Shown piece after piece: positions 1 to 10,847 of a stretch of DNA of 64,000 nt. A model generated the notes under the pieces. That model made no database searches, was not told the origin of the DNA, and was given only the letters and a program-made list of their open reading frames with translations. This DNA is from Oenanthe sinensis (Eukaryota > Streptophyta > Magnoliopsida > Apiales > Apiaceae). A program made the position numbers and the translations under genes. Where the stretch lies: assembly GCA_028671895.1 (NCBI GenBank), contig CM053796.1:29820860-29884859 (forward strand), given 5' to 3'. Every line of letters starts with the position of its first letter. Position 1 is the first letter of the stretch.

Positions 1-284
1 AAGTTAATTTTAGATGACTTACCTAAAGTTATATAACATTTTTGTAACAATAGAATCGGCCTCCATTTATTTACAAAAATAATCTTGATAATGTATTATA
101 ATAGATGTTAACTTTAGATAGTTATCTAAAGGTAATTTTAGGATCATTAAACTCTATATAAATGTTCTAACAAACTAAACTTTCTATATATCAAAATCAT
201 GATTTCTGAAGAGTAATAGGGATTGTGAATATTTGAATATTTTTGTGTATTCGATGAAAATTCGGGAAAATATCGATAAATAAT
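1..284. repeat. Direct repeat copy A (unclassified, AT-rich)
   Basis: About 240 bases here match 3638-3871 in the same orientation with scattered differences. The shared part includes tctatatatcaaaatcatg and the following atttctgaagagtaa. It contains a TATA-like ctatataaa, so it may be an old promoter or LTR fragment. No coding sequence is visible, and both copies continue into unrelated AT-rich DNA. Confidence 0.7.
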
Positions 285-523
285 GTTGGGTAATCGAAAA
301 TTTACTTTATGAATATAAATTTATAAAAGTAAATTAATATATATAATTGATTTAAAAATAATTAAATTTGAAATATATAATCTTACGTGTAACTGACTCA
401 AATTTATACTCTTATTAATTTTTTTAAATGAAAAATATTCGTACCACAAATATAATTTATTTTTTTTGTCAGACAATTTAAAATTTTTTTGTTGGTTAAA
501 TATTCAGGCATTACATCAATTAG
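285..523. other. AT-rich spacer
   Basis: No ORF, repeat terminus or RNA gene that I can support. The sequence is dominated by A/T runs. Confidence 0.5.
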
Positions 524-1034
524 GGGTCGTTTAGTTTGGGATTTCAAGGTATCAAGTATGAGTTCATTCTACAAACTCATATATGATGTTTGGTTGAAAT
601 ATTTTAATTTTAAAACTAATAACTCAAATTCATAAGGTATGAGTTTGATACCTTAGGGTAGGGCTGAGTAACGGTCGATTGAGTTCGGTCGGTTTTTAAC
701 GACCAAACTAGACCAGACCACTAATAACGGTTTTTTCATATCTCAAACCTGGACCGGACCGTAATTAAACGGTCCGATTCGATCGGTTACGGTTTTAAAC
801 CAAACTATTTAATATGATAATTTTATACATAAAAAAACCCTTCTTGAATCATATCTAGTGGCCCAATACTGTCAAAAAGTATGTCAATTTTAGTGCATAC
901 ATTACTAGTTTACTACTACATTACGAAAATACTAATATGTGCCCAAATGACCATATTAGTATTATGCAAAATAAATCAAAAATGCATTTCAGGAGTAGAC
1001 TAGCAATCTTAATTCTAGAAGAAATATTATGCAA

Positions 1035-1797
<763 letters not shown>

Positions 1798-2218
1798 ATA
1801 TATATATATAAAAGACAAATATAGGTATATACAAAATAAATTTATATTATATATATATATATAATAATATATATTTGTAGCGGCCCGGTTCGGTCTTAAT
1901 GGTCGGTTTATAAATGAAAAGCAGACCGGATCGGAAAATAACGGTTTATATTTAAATTAAACCTAAATCAAATCAAACCGCTTAAAAAACCGTAAAAACG
2001 GTTTGGTCAGTTCGGTCCGGTCTGGTCGGTTTGGTTATTTTTTGCTCAGCCGTACCATAGGGGGAGGTGAGTATGAGAGGGAGGTATGAGGAATCAATTC
2101 AATATTTGGTTTTAAAATTCTAAAATAAATATTTATCTTTAAAAAACAAATGAAAATATGTTTAAAAAAATATGAAATAAGTAATTTATTTTAAGTTTAA
2201 GGAACCCCAAACGGCCAC

Positions 2219-2869
2219 ATTAATAGATAATATATAATATAATATTTAATTTTCAACTACAACAAGTATATATAAAGTATCAAATAAATTATATTTATTA
2301 TATGATATAAAATGATTTATTATATACAATATATTAATTTAAATAATATTTATATATTAAAATTTTAAATAAAATATATGTCATACGATCAGATAAGAAC
2401 GCTTGTTAAATATAAAATATTAAATGAAATTCGGATTAAGTAATACAGTATATAATTAAATTCGACTTCTAACTTTTAGTATTTTAAATAGAGGCTTATT
2501 TATTCTTTTGCCCTCAAAATATTCGATTTTGTACACAGAAATACTTAAGGGAAAAAAATTATACTTTCGTGCCCTTAATATATGACAATTTGGACACTTC
2601 AACCTTTTGACTATTTTTTTCCAATATTAAGGGCAAAAATGTTCAAACACATATAATATCTATTAAATATTAAATATTTTTAACTAATAAAAATTCATTA
2701 AATAAAATGGCTAAAACCCCCATGCACCTAATATAGGTAAATAATAGAGTAAAGATACAAATATCGATATATTCTAAAAAATATTTTTTCAATCTAAAAA
2801 ATATTTAAATACCTTACCAAATTCAATTTAATTATATTAATTTTCATAACGATTGATAATTAAGCTTTA
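2219..2869. other. AT-rich intergenic DNA
   Basis: No gene. Around 2495-2640 there is a weak inverted pair (tgccctcaaaatatt against atattaagggcaaaa) that may be a decayed MITE. Confidence 0.4.
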
Positions 2870-2871
2870 AC

Positions 2872-3140
2872 AACATATATGCATCCAAAATACCTAAACT
2901 AAATGCATATTTAGATATATAACTAAGACTATTAGAAAAAAATATTTTATATGTTTTATTATACTTTTTAAAATTTTAATATACGTCAGTAGTTTAAAAC
3001 CTTTTTTATAATATATAAATAATTATAAAATATTATTTTTAATATTTTAATTTAGTGTTATAAAATAGTTATAAACTACATTTTTATATTATATATCTAA
3101 ATATATATTATTTTAGGCATTTGTGATGCATGTATTGATA
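2872..3140. mobile_element. Small MITE
   Basis: The left arm (about 2878-2925, catatatgcatccaaaatac then gcatatttagatatataa) pairs with the right arm (about 3092-3138, ttatatatctaaatatatat then aggcatttgtgatgcatg). The element is about 270 bases with inverted ends of about 45 bases and an AT-only centre. No transposase. Confidence 0.5.
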
Positions 3141-3637
3141 TTTTTATTTTCCCCCATACTGCATTGGACAAGACTTGTCATTGAATTTTTGTCACACATT
3201 ATATTGAGTTTTTGATTGTGTTCAAACATGCTTGTCATATTGTCATTATCATAGATTTATGAACGGTAGATCTTGTCTTGCCGTTGTGTCATATAAAAGC
3301 ATTCATCTTTGAGTTCGCGGGCCCCAAAATCATAATGAAAATAATAATTCCCTAAATTATTTTAAAATATATATGTATATAAAAATTATTAATTATTAAT
3401 TATTCCTATTTTTTAATTACTTCTTTACTCTCATTTTCCTTATAACTTTAGTTATTAATATTATTTTATTATTTTCACTTTTGTTTTACCCATAAACAAA
3501 TTATACAAAATATGAAATGAGGATGAATGTTAAGTCTTTAAATCTGGAAATTCATTTTCTAGTCCTTAAAATTTGTTCCAAAATTAAAAAATAAAACCAA
3601 TTTTCTATAAATATCAAAATAGGGAAAAAAATATCTA
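3141..3637. other. AT-rich intergenic DNA
   Basis: No ORF or RNA gene that I can support. Confidence 0.4.
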
Positions 3638-3871
3638 AAGTTAACTTTAGATAACTTACCTAAAGTTGGATGACATTTTTGTAATAATAGAATCTGCCCC
3701 TTTATATTTATAAAAATAATTATTATAATAGATGTTTAGGATCATTAAACCCTATATAAATGCTCTAACAAACTAAACTTTCTATATATCAAAATCATGA
3801 TTTCTGAAGAGTAACAGGAATTGTGAATATTTGAATATTTTTGTGTATTCGATGAAAATTCAGGAAAATAA
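3638..3871. repeat. Direct repeat copy B
   Basis: Same unit and orientation as 1-284. The copies differ by small indels and substitutions, and copy B lacks a stretch of about 25 bases present in copy A near 110-140. Confidence 0.7.
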
Positions 3872-4604
3872 ATAAATAAAATAAAATATACTCTTATACA
3901 AACTCCTTTTATTAGAATACACCCTTATACAAACTCTTTTAATTATTTAAAATTAAATATAAAAAATTAAATATAAAGTATAATATATTATTATAATATT
4001 TAAAACAGATATATTATACATACAACTTTATCACCGGTAGTCCTCCTTGTATACAACTGCTCACAGATAATATTATATTATATCTAAATTATATTCTATA
4101 TATATATTATATTTTAAGAATCATAATTGCCCTACCATTTTTATTTAATATAGTTGTACTCGCATTCAACTCAATTTCATCACTATTCAAATTCTTTTAT
4201 TTATTTAAAATTATAATTTATAATGAAAATATAAAAATATTAATATTTAAACAACATTGTATAGAAAAATGTAGAGAGAAATTAATAATAAAATAAATTA
4301 TCACATTAAATTAAATATTTAAATTATATAAAATAATTACTCCTAATATATAATTTATTAATATAATGCTTTTAAGGGAGGTTATAAGATAGTAGAGATA
4401 ATATAATGTGAATAAATAGAATATAAATAGAAATAAGATTGTAAGGATGACAAAATTTGAGGTGAACCCAAATTTGATCGATACAAGGAATTTTGCTTAT
4501 TAATAAAGGGTAAGGAGGATACAATTTTATTAGGGTTGAAAAAAGGAAAAGAGTTTTGAGGTGTGTTAATTCAAGTGTTAAAAAGCTAGCAATATCTAAC
4601 GAAG
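3872..4604. other. AT-rich DNA upstream of the F-box gene
   Basis: No gene. It should hold the promoter of the F-box gene at 4605, but no element stands out clearly from the AT background. Confidence 0.4.
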
Positions 4605-5903
4605 ATGTTTGGTTTGTTGATCCTCTCAGTTCCTTTGCTTGTCCCAATATTACACAAACTACTCGATACTCATTATAATTATTCGTTACCTGATGAGACC
4701 AACAACAAGGAACATGCAAAAGAAGAAGAAGAAGTTGATGATATCAACAACTTATGGTCTGAACTTGATCCCAATCTGTTGGGTGAAATTCTGGGCAGAC
4801 TCTGTCTCACTGACCAGATTCGTTTTCATGTTGTTTGCAAGAACTGGCTGCATGCTCATCCCATTACTAAAAAAATACCATTGCTATGGTATTTAAGTTT
4901 TAATCGTTTTGATCGCAGGTTGTTTCGATTACAACTCCATGACCCGTCATCTTCGGACCCAGTTTCATTAACTAAATTAGATATTCCATCTCCTCCTCGT
5001 TATAGAAAAGCTTCAACAACCCTCCTCAGCAACAATTGGTTGTTTATTTGCACCAGGAAACAAAGATTGTTTTTTTGGGAATGTAAATACATTTTATTGT
5101 TATCACCTTTCACCAAAAAAGTCATCACCCTCCCTGCATTTGACCATCCATGTCCTTATAAAAAATTTACAGTAACATCTTCCACCCAACCTGATTCACC
5201 AGATTGTGTCTTTTTTTTTGTAGACACTAAAGTATCTGACAAAGTTACTATTCTAACATATCGCAATGGCGATGAAGAATGGGTCACTAAAGAATTCAAT
5301 ACGGCTCCCGATTTTCTGCTTGTTTCTTGCAAGGTTGTTTACCTACATGGAATATTGTACATTGTCTCTCCTTATGGCCAACTAGCTTCGTATAATATTG
5401 CTGATGGAGAATTCAAGTTCGAAAATTTGTTTGTAGACCAAGTTTTTCGTCAAAATTTCCCTTTCTCGAGGATATGCAGAGCATTCGAGTTGGATGGAGA
5501 GCTGATGATGGTACATTTAGTCCCACATAAGAAGAAAGATGTTACTTCACCCGGCAAACAGTTCATAAAAAGATATAACTGGTCAAGTAAGGATTGGATA
5601 CCTGTAAGCACCTTGACTGATAATTCATTATTTTTTAGGGAGGATAATAATCAAGTTGTAAGAATTAGTAAAGATGATATGAGAAATAATGGAGTATTAT
5701 CTAACAAGATATATCAATTTTCCGATGGTGGATGCCTTATTTACTCCATAGAGAATGGTGAACTAGTCAAATTTAAGTCTGTTGATTCAAACTCATTGGA
5801 GGATGGTGGGAATGATTTACCCGAATACAAGTATAAAGTTAGAAGTAGAAGGAAAGCAATGTATTGGTTAGAACCTCCCCGTGTCTGCTCTCGCTTTTCC
5901 TGA
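4605..5903 (+). CDS. F-box protein with DUF295 domain
   Basis: Predicted 432-residue single-exon protein. Residues about 51-88 form an F-box (LDPNLLGEILGRL then QIRFHVVCKNWL). In this family the F-box binds SKP1, so the protein is probably the substrate adaptor of an SCF ubiquitin ligase. The remainder resembles the plant DUF295 (KIB-type) F-box family: a kelch-like beta-rich middle and a C-terminal YWLEPPRVC tail. Residues 3-20 are strongly hydrophobic (GLLILSVPLLVPILHKLL) and could be a membrane anchor, unusual in this family but conserved in the second copy at 22987. The start is supported because the same ATG context (aacgaagatgtttgg) occurs in both copies. Copy 2 has 21 extra bases after the first few codons, bounded by tgtttgg repeats, so copy 1 may carry a slippage deletion there. 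It is the only apparently intact host gene in the window. The target is unknown. Confidence 0.85.
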   Translation: MFGLLILSVPLLVPILHKLLDTHYNYSLPDETNNKEHAKEEEEVDDINNLWSELDPNLLGEILGRLCLTDQIRFHVVCKNWLHAHPITKKIPLLWYLSFNRFDRRLFRLQLHDPSSSDPVSLTKLDIPSPPRYRKASTTLLSNNWLFICTRKQRLFFWECKYILLLSPFTKKVITLPAFDHPCPYKKFTVTSSTQPDSPDCVFFFVDTKVSDKVTILTYRNGDEEWVTKEFNTAPDFLLVSCKVVYLHGILYIVSPYGQLASYNIADGEFKFENLFVDQVFRQNFPFSRICRAFELDGELMMVHLVPHKKKDVTSPGKQFIKRYNWSSKDWIPVSTLTDNSLFFREDNNQVVRISKDDMRNNGVLSNKIYQFSDGGCLIYSIENGELVKFKSVDSNSLEDGGNDLPEYKYKVRSRRKAMYWLEPPRVCSRFS

Positions 5904-7264
5904 AACAGGCAAGGTGCTTGAACTATTAAATAAACTCAAGTTAACTATATATTCATATTTCATTATTTAGAGTTATATCTATCTTCTTGTTATCCGTCCT
6001 TACTGGTATGCTTGAGGCTAGCTAAACTGGTTTTATTTTTGTGTTACTGTAAATCGTGTGGGGTTATCAATTCCTTTCCAATATCTAGACAGAGTCTTGA
6101 CTTGAAATAGAAAGTGTTTTTACTTTTGACAGGGATGCATTGTACATATTGTTAAGATATCTAGAATATACATAGAAATAGATTGACAAGAACAAAATAT
6201 CTCAGAACCCCAGAGACCTTTGATAATTATAAATACTGTGGATGTGTAATGGACTTCAAAATTTGTTTGGATGTATCCAGACTTTTCAATATACAGCTTC
6301 TTCTAATCCATACCAATAGCAAACCTACCGTCCTTGAGCTGTCACATTGAAGTTTTGGAGCATAAAGGCTTTAGGATGGACTCATCTGACCAGGATGTAT
6401 GCCTTCCGATCCCTGAAAACATCTTGGTCATTTTTATTAAAATAAACTGACAAATTATAAAGAATATAGGATCGCAAGCTAGCTGATTTTCAACCAAGCA
6501 AACTGTGTGTTCTCACGAAAATGATGAATCACACTTCTTAGCCTGGTGGATCCATAGAAATTAGAAAAAAAAATTATGATTGATCCAACTTTTGAGCCTG
6601 ACTGATCCAAATGAATAGAAGAAATTTGTTATATTGCTGCTTAAACGGAGTCTGATATACAACATCCAAAGATCTTCATCCAAAATTACAAATCTATTTC
6701 AATGATAGATAACAGAATATCAGCAACTGAATGTATTGCAGGTTCTCTCAATACACAAGTGAGATTTTTTTGGATTCATCCATGAATTGTGGTGGAGATT
6801 GTTACAGATCCATATAGAGCTGATATAGGTTCTTTTAGTTCTATGCAGATTCTATAAGATTTTATTAGATTGATCTATTTGGATTTGTGTAGATTGGATG
6901 AAATTCATCAGATTTTATTTGATTGATTTCACATTATTTTTTGGACTGTATAATATTTTTGGTTTTATAATATTCATCTCTGAGTTAATGATAATGTAAA
7001 AAATATATGTTTGGGTTATAATTAATATAATTGTGATGTGATATACCATAATCATTCACAAAATGATTTAGATTGTGTTCGGTAATATGGAATTAGTTTC
7101 AAATGATGGAGTAAACATAAATATATTTCACTGAAGCATGACATTGTATTGGATTAATCAAATTATATAGCATAGGATTGGAATATTATAGCTCATGAAG
7201 ATATAACTTCAGTCACCATCTCTGCATGAAACTATTTATTTAGGCTAGATTCTTGATATAGTGT
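5904..7264. other. Intergenic DNA downstream of the F-box gene
   Basis: Likely holds the F-box 3' UTR near its start. It is less AT-rich than the flanks, but I see no ORF, repeat termini or RNA gene. Confidence 0.4.
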
Positions 7265-7624
7265 TTAATAATTAAAATTATTACAATTCCTTGTCAAGGA
7301 GACAACAATATTGAAACAGGTAATGTTCTGCCTAGCGAGTTGCTCAGTCGCGTGCATTGCATACCTCTCAAATATCTTGTCCATGTAAGAATTTCCAAAA
7401 TGATCAACAAGAAATGGCTCCATTGCAGCTCTACATATTTTGGCTATATATTTGCCACTACTTTCTCCCAACTTTATAATTTCATCTTCATCGCACATGT
7501 CCCTGTTAACTTCAAAGGTCTCAAGTCTATCAAGACTAAACGAACTCTCAGATTCGATTATTGCCTCCAATTCGTCAGGACATGGGTGATATATTGGCAG
7601 ATTGAAGGAATTGATATCTTCCTC
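7265..7624 (-). pseudogene. SABATH methyltransferase C-terminal fragment fused to DUF620
   Basis: The last 119 codons of a 166-codon ORF (7765-7265) match the C-terminal end of plant SABATH carboxyl methyltransferases (salicylate/jasmonate methyltransferase type). Visible features are INSFNLPIYHPCPDEL, a SFSLDRLETFEVN segment, then AMEPFLVDHFGNSYMDKIFERY and a terminal VSLTR. The N-terminal SAM-binding part is absent, so it cannot be an active enzyme. It follows in frame directly after DUF620 residues (RPLL, then HEEDINS), making a chimeric reading frame. Identification is by motif recognition, not a search. Confidence 0.7.
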
Positions 7625-8091
7625 ATGAAGTAAGGGTCTAGCAGGAGCTTTCGCCGTGTGAGAACCAAGCCATGGGGTGTGCCTCCACACAAGCTTCCCA
7701 ATACAGCCTGCATGAACCTTACTGCCTCCAACTGCAAGCTCTACATACCACATTTCTGGATTCATCTGCCACAGAACAAAACTACATGATTCAGCGTCTC
7801 TTGTAGCATTCTTGTTCTTGACACTCGTGTGGAATTTTCAAACTCCGAATCTAACATCTTCACTTTTCCCATGGCATAAGCATTCCTGATGGAATTCTGG
7901 ACCTTCTGTCCTCCCGATGCAGCAGTATATTGCTGCAATATGTACTGAGCAGACGACGTTTCAATGGGGGTGTCTTTGATGCTGAGATGGGGCAAAGGGT
8001 CAGTGGCATTAACATAAACAAGAGCTAATGTAACACCCATTACACCAAGAAACAACCTCAAATCATTAGGAAACGGATTTACCGGGATCAA
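7625..8091 (-). pseudogene. DUF620 gene remnant, arm 1 copy
   Basis: Read on the minus strand, 8091-7762 encodes a DUF620-like stretch (PHLSIKDTPIETSSAQYI, TAASGGQKVQNS, AMGKVKMLDSEFE). From 7765 a second frame continues the family sequence (MNPEMWYVELAVGGSKVHAG, then GKLVWRHTPWLGSHTAK). The frames differ, so a frameshift lies near 7786. The normal N-terminus and everything after the RPL segment are missing, the latter replaced by SABATH sequence. DUF620 proteins are plant-specific and of unknown biochemical function. The part 7780-8091 is duplicated in inverted orientation at 53725-58714. Confidence 0.75.
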
Positions 8092-8121
8092 ATATTATAT
8101 TCTAACAATTATTAATTATGT

Positions 8122-8484
8122 GTGATTTCCTTGTTATCAATTAGCAGAACAAAAATACGATTTACTTGTTATTTACTACTAGGGAAAAACAATATATGGA
8201 AGAGAATAGAGAAGGAAGCCAAGGACCTTGCCTTTGGTTTACCACCGAGGGAGGTGGATGATATAGTTGGAAAAGACGATGAAGATTGGTTCAAGGAAGG
8301 TCCATCACAGATTTTCAAGGAGAAGCGAGGCGGGGGCGTCTACATACGAATGAATGACTGGATATCCTGTTGTATATATCAAGGGAGTAGCGGAGCAGCA
8401 GTGTGGGTAGAGAGTGTATGGTCATGCAATGTTCATTGTTCATGTGTTAGGTATCTTTGTTACCAAGCTGCTGCTGATGTTTAA
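8122..8484 (+). CDS. Hypothetical ORF, partly conserved in arm 2
   Basis: An open frame opposite the DUF620 remnant. About codons 23-92 (8188-8397) are conserved, with few substitutions and no stop, in the inverted copy at 53637-53428. The conserved piece includes WKRIEKEAKDLAFGLPPREV, DDIVGKDDEDWFKEGPS and GGGVYIRMNDW. A possible 3' splice site (ttactactag) lies at its upstream edge, so it could be an exon of a larger gene or a captured exon. I do not recognise the family. The last 30 codons (8398-8484) are not in arm 2 and may be non-coding. No upstream exon is visible. Confidence 0.4.
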   Translation: MISLLSISRTKIRFTCYLLLGKNNIWKRIEKEAKDLAFGLPPREVDDIVGKDDEDWFKEGPSQIFKEKRGGGVYIRMNDWISCCIYQGSSGAAVWVESVWSCNVHCSCVRYLCYQAAADV

Positions 8485-9435
8485 CATAAATAAAATCGCC
8501 TCCTTTTCAATTTCTTGTATTTTGTTTACAATGTATGAAACTTTAGTCCATTGCAGATTGTAGCACATCAGCCTGTGTTAATTTCCTTAACTTCATGTCT
8601 GCCTTGAGGAATGCTGATTCCTTTCCTTGTGAGTTAAATGCAGGGCGTACGTATACTTGCACTTGCAGTGGCGGAATTAGAATTTTTAAATAACCGGGAT
8701 TAAAATAATAAATTACTAAATTTTAGAGGTTAACCGGGGCTTAATACCAAAATTTTACTAATTTTTAACTAAAAAACATGAATTGAAAAATAAATTCTCT
8801 ATTGATTCTTGAAAGTTAACAGAGACTAGAGTCTAGGCTGACCCCCTCTGGTTCCGCCCCTATGCACTTGTACCCAGCATGCTGCTCTTTTCCGAAAGAG
8901 TGCAACATATGTCGAGTCCTATTAACTCTAGGTGCTATGCTGTACCAAAATTAATATTCATGTTTTACCTAATAATATGCAACCTTCAAATTCAAGTCTT
9001 CCATAGAGGTCTCTTAGCAAATCCTGCCTTTTCAGTACTAGCCTCTACTTCTATTTGCCTCAAAGTAATAGCATAATTTCTGCCCACTGTGAATCTGTAG
9101 CTGACTATAAAATGTAAAAATTTCACCTTGACTATATTTTGAACAATTGGATGAAAAATTGTATATATTGAGTTATTAAGTCTTCAAACAGCTGTTATTC
9201 CCTTTAGATGTCACAGTTTCTCCCTACTTTCTTGTTAATTTGACTTGGACTTGCAGGAGTATGGTCAGTCTGTGTAGTACAGGCTTTATCAAGTTTTTGC
9301 ATCGACAACACAAAGAAAATTAGCAAATGTAAAATAATAAAGATGCGAGTAAAGATTTTATATTTTTTTTTCTGAATTTGATGGGATCAATTTTAGACAT
9401 CATTCTTTTTACTCTTCTTTTTTTGCCTTACAAGT
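8485..9435. other. Non-coding part of arm 1
   Basis: 8640-8835 contains a TE-like stretch (cagtggcggaattag) absent from arm 2. 8870-9430 is conserved in arm 2 at 52800-53400. A 65-codon ORF at 8879-9076 is conserved with it, but there is no evidence that it is translated. Confidence 0.5.
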
Positions 9436-9915
9436 AAGGGTGAGCATGCGGTTCGGTTTTCAGTAGATTTTTTTTGACATTTCGGTTATTTGGTAATCGA
9501 ATAACCGAATTAATATTATATTATGTATATTATACATATATTAATATATATAATATATTAATATATATAATATAATATATATAATATATTATATTATATA
9601 TATTAATATAATATATATATATATATATATATTAATATATACTATATGACTATATTGCATATATTATATATTAATATATATATATATATATTAATATTTT
9701 ATTACAATAGGTAGTTAATTTTCAGTTTTTTAATTTTTTTAAATAAATTTCGTTTATAAATTCGATTTTCAGTAATAACCGAAATAATAATTTTGGTTTC
9801 GCTTAAAAACCGAATTAATTTCGATTCGGTTTTTGGTAGCGTTTTTCTGACTAATTCGATTTCGGTTAACCGGAAAAAATTTCAATTTTGATTTCGGTTA
9901 ACCGAATATTCACCC
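9436..9915. mobile_element. hAT-like non-autonomous element (taggggtg family), arm 1 copy
   Basis: Left end taagggtgagcatgcggttcgg, right end ttaaccgaatattcacccct. Both subterminal regions are rich in CGGTT/AACCG, with a TA-rich centre. The sequence cttacaag occurs immediately before the element and just after its right end, fitting an 8-bp target duplication, the hAT size. Copies lie at 52390-52800 (inverted) and 59608-61266. No transposase. Confidence 0.6.
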
Positions 9916-10028
9916 CTACTTACTTACAAGTCGGACCTTAGCCATAGGTAAAGATTTTAAATTGCGGCATTCAGATCATTTTTTCATTAAAATTTAATAT
10001 TTAAAATATTAGCAAAAGGTTTGAATGA

Positions 10029-10215
10029 TACTCCCTCTTGTCCTTAATAATAGTTTTTTTTGACTTTTTAGCACGCATGTTTAGAAGTAAAAAACACACA
10101 CATATATATATTTAACATAAATTAAAAAAATTTATATCAAATAAAAATTTAGAATTTAAATTTTTATATGATATAAAAATTAAAAACTAATATCAATTAT
10201 AACTATGTGTTTTTT
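10029..10215. mobile_element. Stowaway-like MITE, left part
   Basis: Begins tactccctcttgtccttaat, a classic Stowaway-style end beside TA, and runs to the Sirevirus insertion point. Its other part resumes at 22139 (actcctaaacatgcgtgcta) and ends in ccggagg near 22187. A continuous copy at 61379-61612 confirms that the two halves belong together. Confidence 0.75.
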
Positions 10216-10711
10216 TGTTTCCCAGAATAATCGATTATGAACACAAGTATATAGAATGGAATACTGTTTTGTATTATTAATGATCTCGAATACAAAACTC
10301 TCTCAAGAAAAATAATGTTCTTAAGAGCTGCTAGGTTATATAACTATTGCTTAATGAATTCAACATTGAATTATAACATATTTCTGTGTTTATATAGACA
10401 CAGCTACAAATACAATTACAAAACAGATTATGATAAGAATAGCTTTAATAAGGTAATTAGACTTGCACTTGAATTCCTTCTTACTATCCAAATCAGACTC
10501 TGATTTGTCTGTTTCCTTTTCTGGTAGACTCTGAAGCTAAACTCTGTCGATCTGTCATTCTCTGATTTGAGTATTCTCTGTTAGAGTAAACTCTGATTGA
10601 GTATTCTCTGATAGAGTAAACTCTGACCGACAGCTTCCTTAAACTCTGATGACGTCAGCATAAACTCTGTTTAGTATTCTCTGACAATCATCAGTGTTTG
10701 CATTCCTAACA
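10216..10711 (-). repeat. Sirevirus-like element, 3' LTR
   Basis: Plus-strand ends are tgtttcccagaataatcg and cagtgtttgcattcctaaca. Five AAACTCTG octamers and several TTCTCTG variants lie in 10490-10690. Short ORFs inside it are not coding. Confidence 0.9.
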
Positions 10712-10730
10712 ATCTCCCCCAATTTATGCT
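10712..10730 (-). promoter_or_regulatory. Polypurine tract of the Sirevirus-like element
   Basis: The minus strand reads aaattgggggagat immediately before the 3' LTR. This is the usual place and composition for the plus-strand primer. Confidence 0.8.
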
Positions 10731-10847
10731 TTAAGAATTAAAACATAAATTTCACTTATGATGTCAGAAATATAAGACAAATGCATCAAAGTTTGTTTAC
10801 CCTTTTTAGACTCAGATTCTTCTGTAAGAGAAGTCCTCTTTCAGAAA

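Larger units (their letters stand above)
7780..10200 (+). repeat. Arm 1 of a long inverted duplication
   Basis: Matches the reverse complement of 52125-58714 once the copia insertion 53922-58604 is removed. Shared contents are the DUF620 piece, the opposite-strand ORF at about 8188-8397, the block at 8860-9430, the hAT-like AT-rich element (9436-9915) and a Stowaway-like MITE. About 440 bases present here (8397-8832) are absent from arm 2, with the same gag triplet at the junction. Homology ends abruptly near 7780, inside the DUF620 fragment. Confidence 0.8.

Noticed and set aside
8879..9076. 65-codon ORF also conserved at 53173-53370 on the other strand
   Set aside because: Conserved because the whole segment is duplicated; no domain, start context or coding bias supports translation.
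10315..10503. 62-codon ORF found twice (also 21737-21925)
   Set aside because: It lies in both LTRs of the Sirevirus-like element; an LTR by-product.
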